Source of the DNA: Candidatus Altimarinota bacterium
Lineage (GTDB): Bacteria; Patescibacteriota; Gracilibacteria; RBG-16-42-10
Assembly: GCA_017984655.1 (NCBI GenBank)
Contig: JAGNZB010000040.1
Coordinates: 1-10,983 of the forward strand
Length of the DNA stretch: 10,983 nucleotides
Direction: 5' to 3'
Shown: positions 6,863 to 10,983 of the stretch, piece after piece
Numbering within the stretch: position 1 is the first letter of the stretch
How the letters are laid out: each line of letters opens with the position of its first letter
The notes under the pieces: model-generated
What the model was told of the DNA's origin: nothing
Databases searched by the model: none
What the model saw: the letters and a program-made list of their open reading frames with translations, nothing else
Position numbers and translations under genes: made by a program

Positions 6863-7503
6863 AAGAAACTAAGAGCCAAAGAAAATCTCGAACAAAAGAA
6901 ATCATTAAGTTACTAGCTTCCCGCTATCCTGACCCCAAGACTGCACTCAATTTTCACAACACCTTTGAACTCCTGGTAGCCACAGTCTTATCAGCACAAA
7001 CTACCGACAAACGGGTCAATATCGTCACCCCAACATTTTTCCCCCAATATGATAGCGCAGCAAAACTACTGAGTATTGGTGAAGAGCGTTTTAGTCACAT
7101 GATCCGTACTATTGGGCTCTATCACAGCAAAGCTAAAAATGTGATGCGTCTCTGCCAACAATTAGTAGATCTCCATCATGGTGAAGTACCCAATGACCGC
7201 GAGGCTTTAGAATCACTAGCGGGTGTAGGCAGAAAAACGGCGAATGTGGTGCTGTCGAATGCTTTTAGTGTACCAGCTTTTGCAGTAGACACCCATGTAT
7301 TTCGCGTCACCCGCCGACTGGGTCTTAGTCAAGGCAAAACCCCTTTGGTCGTAGAACAAGATCTGACAGCATTGCTCCCCGAAGATCAATGGTCATACGC
7401 CCATCATTACTTTATCTTTCTAGGTCGAGAGATTTGCAAAGCACCTACTCCGCTTTGTGCACAGTGTCCTTTGGCAAAGTTATGTCCCAGCAGCACAGTA
7501 TAG
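6859..7503 (+). CDS. nth: Endonuclease III (DNA glycosylase/AP lyase)
   Basis: Nth removes oxidised pyrimidines from DNA and nicks the resulting abasic site. The 214-residue protein has the helix-hairpin-helix LAGVGRKTANVVLS (120-133) with the catalytic lysine K126, and catalytic aspartate D144 in VDTHVFRVTRRLGL. The C-terminal 4Fe-4S cluster loop is complete, with C193-x6-C200-x2-C203-x5-C209. LLVATVLSAQTTDKRVN (38-54) and GLYHSKAKN (86-94) are further family hallmarks. Length matches E. coli Nth (211). The ATGA overlap with cmk makes the start secure. It is the last gene of the tightly overlapping nusB-to-nth run and is followed by the largest gap between genes in the window. Ends TAG. Confidence 0.97.
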   Translation: MKETKSQRKSRTKEIIKLLASRYPDPKTALNFHNTFELLVATVLSAQTTDKRVNIVTPTFFPQYDSAAKLLSIGEERFSHMIRTIGLYHSKAKNVMRLCQQLVDLHHGEVPNDREALESLAGVGRKTANVVLSNAFSVPAFAVDTHVFRVTRRLGLSQGKTPLVVEQDLTALLPEDQWSYAHHYFIFLGREICKAPTPLCAQCPLAKLCPSSTV

Positions 7504-7513
7504 AAATTATCTT

Positions 7514-7579
7514 ATGGAAGCCAAATTCCACCACAGTGCCAGTCTAGAACTATTTGCACAAAATCACTCCAACTACTGA
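7514..7579 (+). CDS. Possible 21-residue small ORF after nth
   Basis: An ATG 10 nt after the nth stop opens a 21-codon frame (MEAKFHHSASLELFAQNHSNY) ending in TGA. Its spacing and A/T-rich start context resemble those of real genes here, but it is short, has no recognisable motif and no Shine-Dalgarno. It may simply be chance. Confidence 0.12.
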   Translation: MEAKFHHSASLELFAQNHSNY

Positions 7580-7691
7580 GCATAAAGTTATGCACAGACA
7601 GAATAATAGCTCTCAATAAACAAAAACCACACACAAAATATCATTACGATTTTCTTCCTCACCATGTCAATAACAAGTGCAAAATAATTGA

Positions 7692-7747
7692 TTGCTTTCA
7701 GATGCAGTATTTTCTACAGTAGAAGTGCTCCTGAGGTTTTCCACAGG
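7692..7747 (+). promoter_or_regulatory. Possible rsmH promoter and leader dyads
   Basis: A weak -35 (TTGCTT, 7692-7697) and -10 (TACAGT, 7715-7720) are spaced 17 bp. The -10 sits inside the perfect inverted repeat TTCTAC-A-GTAGAA (7712-7724), the geometry expected of a repressor operator. A second dyad, CCTG-A-GG-TTTT-CC-A-CAGG (7730-7747), would form a small hairpin with one A:A mismatch and a T4 loop, ending 17 nt before the rsmH ATG. Function is inferred only from position and symmetry. Confidence 0.3.
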
Positions 7748-7764
7748 AAGACTGAAATTTGCAC

Positions 7765-8667
7765 ATGCGCCAAAGTGATGAGCACATCCCGGTATTAGCC
7801 ACTGAACTAATCGCTCTTTTACAACTCGAGCCCCAAAACACTGTAGTAGACCTCACATTAGGTCGTAGTGGTCATGCCAAACTGGTGGTGCAAAAGCTCT
7901 CAAGTGAGGGCACATTTATTGGCTTCGACGCTGATCAGATGCAAATTAGTTTTGCACAAGAACAGTTTCGTGACTGCACTCCCAAAACCCACTTCATCCA
8001 TAGCAACTTTGTCCAGATCACTGCACAATTAGCTGCTCTTGGTATCAAAAAAGTCGACCGCATCTACGCTGACCTCGGTCTCTCTACAGTACAACTTCTC
8101 GATCACAAAAGAGGATTTTCATTCCAAAGCGACAGTGCCCTTGATATGCGTCTTGATCCGACATCTTCCTCTCCATCTGCAGCACAGGTTATTGCTAGTG
8201 CAGATGAGGGGGAGCTGGCGACTATCTTTCAAAACTACGGTGAAGAACATGAAGCACAAGCAATTGCGGCTGCCATTGTCAAAGCCCGTACCATATCCCC
8301 AATTCTGACCGGCATCGCCCTGGCAGACATCGTCAAACAAGCCAAACGTCGCTTTACCAAAAGAATCCATCCCGCTACGCAAGTTTTCCAAGCATTGCGC
8401 ATGCATGTCAATGATGAGCTCAAGGTACTCGAAGATATGCTCCAACAAATCCCGGCCCTCCTCCATCCCCAAGGCCGACTAGCTATCCTCACCTTTCACT
8501 CTCTAGAAGACCGCTTAGTGAAAAACATTTTCAAAGCATGGTCACAAGCTGACACGATGATCTTGGTCAACAAAAAAGTAATTCGTCCGACATGGGCAGA
8601 GAAGCAACAAAATCCCCGGGCTCGCAGTAGCTACCTCAGAGTAGTAGAAAAACCATCATTACAATAA
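7765..8667 (+). CDS. rsmH: 16S rRNA (cytosine-1402-N4)-methyltransferase RsmH (MraW)
   Basis: RsmH methylates N4 of C1402 in the ribosomal P-site of 16S rRNA using S-adenosylmethionine, and is a conserved member of the dcw cluster. The 300-residue protein starts HIPVLATELI, then shows the SAM-binding VDLTLGRSGHA (28-38, usually D-x-TxGxGGHs), GFDAD (53-57), YADLGLSTVQLLDHKRGFSF (101-120), LDMRLDP (126-132), the family-specific HPATQVFQALRMHVNDEL (202-219), LTFHSLEDRLVK (242-253) and the C-terminal NPRARSSYLR (283-292). All family blocks are present in order at normal length. The ATG at 7765 is preferred to a TTG two codons upstream. No Shine-Dalgarno is well placed: AGGAAG ends 14 nt before the ATG. 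The next gene is ftsL-like after 56 nt. Confidence 0.96.
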   Translation: MRQSDEHIPVLATELIALLQLEPQNTVVDLTLGRSGHAKLVVQKLSSEGTFIGFDADQMQISFAQEQFRDCTPKTHFIHSNFVQITAQLAALGIKKVDRIYADLGLSTVQLLDHKRGFSFQSDSALDMRLDPTSSSPSAAQVIASADEGELATIFQNYGEEHEAQAIAAAIVKARTISPILTGIALADIVKQAKRRFTKRIHPATQVFQALRMHVNDELKVLEDMLQQIPALLHPQGRLAILTFHSLEDRLVKNIFKAWSQADTMILVNKKVIRPTWAEKQQNPRARSSYLRVVEKPSLQ

Positions 8668-8723
8668 CTCCCGCATCCACTTTCCCACTCTTTTTATCCT
8701 TCACCCTCCTCACCTCTCGCCTT
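8668..8723 (+). other. Pyrimidine-rich spacer before the ftsL-like gene
   Basis: Of 56 bases between the rsmH stop and the next ATG, 48 are C or T. There is no Shine-Dalgarno sequence, which needs purines, and no stable hairpin is evident. The pyrimidine bias continues into the first codons of the ftsL-like gene. The strand bias is distinct from the coding sequence on both sides. Confidence 0.6.
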
Positions 8724-9089
8724 ATGCCAGTATACGTCCTTCCCCAATCTCAATTCTCAAGCTCCCTCCCTCCCGTGAGAAGGAAACATACTGCATCACT
8801 CGAAGTCACCGTCGGTGTCGTTACTTTGAGCTTTACTTTGATCTGCCTGATTAGCATCCTCAGTTTTGCTTCACTGCGTCATACCAGCAAAATTCAAGCA
8901 GCTGGCTATTTGATCAAAAAACAAGAACAAGAAAAAAGCTCCCTCTCAAATACGAATAAATCACTAACGATGGAAATCGCCAAGCGACGTTCATTAAATA
9001 ACTTGGAACAAAGTACTCAGGTTAGTAAGATGCTGATTGTCAGTAGTCCAGTAATTATTACGGCTCCCCGAGATCTGGCTCTAAAGTAA
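8724..9089 (+). CDS. ftsL: FtsL-like single-pass membrane division protein
   Basis: The 121-residue protein has a short basic cytoplasmic N-terminus (PPVRRKH, 16-22), one hydrophobic transmembrane segment (about 26-50) and an extracytoplasmic region of about 70 residues. Residues 54-95 are charged and likely coiled-coil (KKQEQEKSSLSNTNKSLTME), followed by a hydrophobic patch (MLIVSSPVIIT). This bitopic architecture and the position between rsmH and a class B PBP are typical of FtsL, which forms a complex with FtsB/DivIC and FtsQ/DivIB and activates FtsWI at the septum. FtsL sequences diverge strongly, so the call rests on topology and synteny rather than residue identity; a DivIC/FtsB-type protein is the alternative. 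No other ATG occurs before residue 83, so 8724 is the likely start. The gap to the PBP gene is 7 nt. Confidence 0.72.
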   Translation: MPVYVLPQSQFSSSLPPVRRKHTASLEVTVGVVTLSFTLICLISILSFASLRHTSKIQAAGYLIKKQEQEKSSLSNTNKSLTMEIAKRRSLNNLEQSTQVSKMLIVSSPVIITAPRDLALK

Positions 9090-9096
9090 ATTGCAC

Positions 9097-10983
9097 ATGA
9101 ATCGATTCGCCAACTTACGCATTATTTTGATCAGCTTGATGTGTATCTTGGTCATCCGTTTGGGTTTTTTGCAGTTGGTCGAGGGAAATTACTATGAGAA
9201 CCTAGCCGAACAACAACACAAAGGAGTTATCGAACTCCAATCCAAACGAGGGAGTGTGTACTTGACTGACAAATCAGGCGAACCAGCTCTCCTCGCCACT
9301 GATACCGCTCTCGATCTCGTCTTTGCTGATCCTAGCCTGATCACTCCCGAAGACGAAGCTGAGGTAGTAGACTTACTCACCCCGCTATTGTTTGAAATGC
9401 CCTCTGATGAGGAAAATAAAGAGACCGTGATCAAAGAGGATGATGTTGCTTTTGATGAAAGTGGTATTGCTGTAGAAGAAGCAGCCAATAGTATTCCAGA
9501 GATCAATCCTCAAATAGAAGTAAAAGAAACCTACGAGACATTGATTACCGCCTATCGAGAAAGCTTGCTCAAAAAAATTCAAAAAAAGTCCGTCACCCAC
9601 AGAACCCTGCTCAAGAACTTTAGCACCACGAAACCTGAGCTTCGTAGCCAAATTGACGCCCTTCAGATTCGAGGTATTTATACCGCACACAATGAGATCT
9701 ACGCGGATCCCACTCTGATTGAAAATCCTGCTCAAATAGCTGGACAACTCAGTAGCTACTTTGACTACACCCGCCCTGTCCTTATTCAAAAACTGACCCA
9801 GACCAAAATTCGCTATGTGCCACTCAAACACAAGCTACCACCTGATATATCTGAAAAAATCAAAAACTTACGGCTCAAAAACGGTAAGAAACTTCCCGGT
9901 GTAGGGCTGATCCCCGAGCAATGGCGCTATTATCCTGAAGGCACATTGGCTTCACAGGTTATTGGCTTCCTTGGTAGTGACAAAAAAGGCCAATATGGCG
10001 TCGAGCGCGCCTTCGAAGAAAGCGGCAACCCAATTCAGCTCTCTGGAGTCAATGGAAAATTACTGATCGACCGCGATCCTCAAGGCAACCAAATTGTCGT
10101 CGGAGACAAGATCATGACTCCCGCTCAAGACGGTATGGATATCACTCTGACTATCGATAGAGTAATCCAGAAATTTGTTGAAGATGAATTAGAAAAACAA
10201 GTAAAGAACGCCCAAGCTACCAGTGGCCAGGTAATAGTGATCAACCCCCAGACTGGCTCTGTGATCGCAATGGCCAATTATCCCCACTATGATCCGAACG
10301 CCTATTGGAAGACTTATGAGAAATGGGACCAAGGCATCCGTGCCGGCGAATACAAAAACAAAATTGGCCCTGAAGCCTTCCTCAACAAATCTCTGACAGA
10401 AATGTATGAACCAGGTTCCGTCTTCAAAGTGATCACGATGGCTGCTGGTATCGATAGCGGAGAAATCACCCCCGACAGTATCAACTGCGAGAATGAAAAC
10501 ACCGTCTATATTGATGACTATCCAGTCAGAAACTCTTCACTGCAAGCCTATGGTTGTATCACCATGACCAAGGCTCTGGAAGTATCGAGCAACTTAACCA
10601 CCCTCACCGTAGCACAAAAACTAGGCAGAACTTTATTCTACCAATACATCCGCAACTTCGGCTTTGGTACAGCAAGTCCGATCGAAATCGACAACCAATC
10701 TACGGGTTGGATCGCAACACCTGATCGCTGGGCCAGCATCGACTTGGCAGCTGCAGCATTTGGCCAAGGTGTCGGTGTCACACCGATGCAAATGATTACA
10801 GCCGTTGGTGCTATTGCCAATGATGGCATCCTGATGAAAACACGACTAATCCAGCAGTACACAGACAAAAATACGGGCAGAACAACAATTGTAGAACCAG
10901 AACAAATTCGCCAAGTCGTCAAAAAAGACACTGCCGACAAGGTCAAAGCAATGATGGTCTCCACAGCCCAAAAATCCTATGCC
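9097..10983 (+). CDS. ftsI: Class B penicillin-binding protein, FtsI-like (partial, 3' end outside window)
   Basis: This is a monofunctional peptidoglycan transpeptidase, probably the septal enzyme FtsI/PBP3 given the rsmH-ftsL context; 629 codons are visible and the frame is open to the edge. A membrane anchor (about 7-25) is followed by RLGFLQLVEGNYY and KRGSVYLTDKSGEPALLAT, the usual RGxIxDRxGxxLA block in a diverged form. The pedestal domain includes an acidic stretch (about 100-144). The transpeptidase domain begins near SGQVIVINPQTGSVIAMANYP and has the catalytic SxxK motif, S441-V-F-K444 in YEPGSVFK, and the SxN motif S497-S-N499. FGQGVGVTPMQM is also present; the KTG motif should lie just beyond the window. 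The start ATG (9097) precedes the anchor and shares TTGCACATG with rsmH; no Shine-Dalgarno is visible. An elongation PBP2 is less likely. Confidence 0.92.
   Translation, partial: MNRFANLRIILISLMCILVIRLGFLQLVEGNYYENLAEQQHKGVIELQSKRGSVYLTDKSGEPALLATDTALDLVFADPSLITPEDEAEVVDLLTPLLFEMPSDEENKETVIKEDDVAFDESGIAVEEAANSIPEINPQIEVKETYETLITAYRESLLKKIQKKSVTHRTLLKNFSTTKPELRSQIDALQIRGIYTAHNEIYADPTLIENPAQIAGQLSSYFDYTRPVLIQKLTQTKIRYVPLKHKLPPDISEKIKNLRLKNGKKLPGVGLIPEQWRYYPEGTLASQVIGFLGSDKKGQYGVERAFEESGNPIQLSGVNGKLLIDRDPQGNQIVVGDKIMTPAQDGMDITLTIDRVIQKFVEDELEKQVKNAQATSGQVIVINPQTGSVIAMANYPHYDPNAYWKTYEKWDQGIRAGEYKNKIGPEAFLNKSLTEMYEPGSVFKVITMAAGIDSGEITPDSINCENENTVYIDDYPVRNSSLQAYGCITMTKALEVSSNLTTLTVAQKLGRTLFYQYIRNFGFGTASPIEIDNQSTGWIATPDRWASIDLAAAAFGQGVGVTPMQMITAVGAIANDGILMKTRLIQQYTDKNTGRTTIVEPEQIRQVVKKDTADKVKAMMVSTAQKSYA

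Larger units (their letters stand above)
7504..7764. other. Intergenic region between nth and rsmH
   Basis: This 261-bp gap is the only substantial one between genes and probably separates two transcription units. It includes a 21-codon ORF (7514-7579), TTATGCACA (7588-7596) and TTTTCCACA (7737-7745), both resembling DnaA boxes, a perfect dyad TTCTAC-A-GTAGAA (7712-7724) and an interrupted hairpin at 7730-7747. A weak promoter-like pair is TTGCTT (7692-7697) and TACAGT (7715-7720) with a 17-bp spacer, in which the -10 element lies within the first dyad. I see no clear terminator with a T-tract for nth and no tRNA fold. No mraZ gene, often the first gene of a dcw cluster, is present. Confidence 0.65.

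Noticed and set aside
7504..7764. Chromosomal replication origin
   Set aside because: Only two DnaA-box-like 9-mers occur, there is no clear AT-rich unwinding element, and the genes usually found at oriC are absent.
8119..8492. Two overlapping antisense ORFs within rsmH
   Set aside because: They are opposite the conserved RsmH methyltransferase core and have no independent support.
9385..9831. 148-codon antisense ORF within the PBP gene
   Set aside because: It lies fully opposite a gene with clear class B PBP motifs, has no recognisable domain, and is explained by codon bias of the sense strand.

Overview
The window is a compact stretch of bacterial housekeeping genes, all on the + strand. 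It codes for DNA repair, tRNA and rRNA maturation, a ribosomal protein, nucleotide metabolism and the start of a cell-wall/division (dcw) cluster. UGA is used as a stop (cca, nusB, rnc, cmk), so the code is standard table 11, not the UGA=Gly code of Gracilibacteria/Absconditabacteria. Base composition is moderate. Most start codons lack a Shine-Dalgarno sequence. The CMP kinase is of the archaeal type, bL32 has lost its zinc cysteines, and the class B PBP has a divergent N-terminal region. Together these fit a member of the Candidate Phyla Radiation (Patescibacteria) or a similar deep-branching, small-genome lineage. That placement is inference; no marker here fixes the phylum.

Layout. Positions 1-299 are non-coding. 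They hold a 9-bp perfect hairpin followed by a REP-like imperfect palindrome, a purine-rich stretch, an AT-rich array of 7-mers and a promoter-like TTGACT-N17-CACAAT whose spacer contains eight Cs. Next come mutL (300-2078), cca (2084-3397), a yceD/DUF177 gene (3417-3938) and rpmF (3953-4249). A tightly packed run follows: nusB, rnc, an rluD-family gene, archaeal-type cmk and nth (4249-7503), in which every neighbour overlaps. A 261-bp gap (7504-7764) with two small dyads and two DnaA-box-like 9-mers separates this from rsmH (7765-8667), an ftsL-like gene (8724-9089) and a class B penicillin-binding protein (ftsI-like, from 9097 and running off the right edge).

How the genes fit together. MutL and Nth serve mismatch and base-excision repair. 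Cca finishes tRNA 3' ends. YceD and bL32 are a classic pair linked to 23S rRNA and 50S assembly. NusB (rRNA antitermination), RNase III (rRNA precursor cleavage), the RluD-type pseudouridine synthase and RsmH (16S methylation) all act on rRNA, so much of the window is a ribosome-biogenesis neighbourhood. RsmH-FtsL-FtsI is the conserved head of the dcw cluster, here without mraZ directly upstream.

I found no mobile element, CRISPR array, tRNA or rRNA, and no convincing new multi-gene system. The points worth a second look are small: the zinc-less tailed bL32, the C8 tract inside the likely mutL promoter, the structured rsmH leader, the acidic insertion in the PBP and the repeats upstream of mutL.
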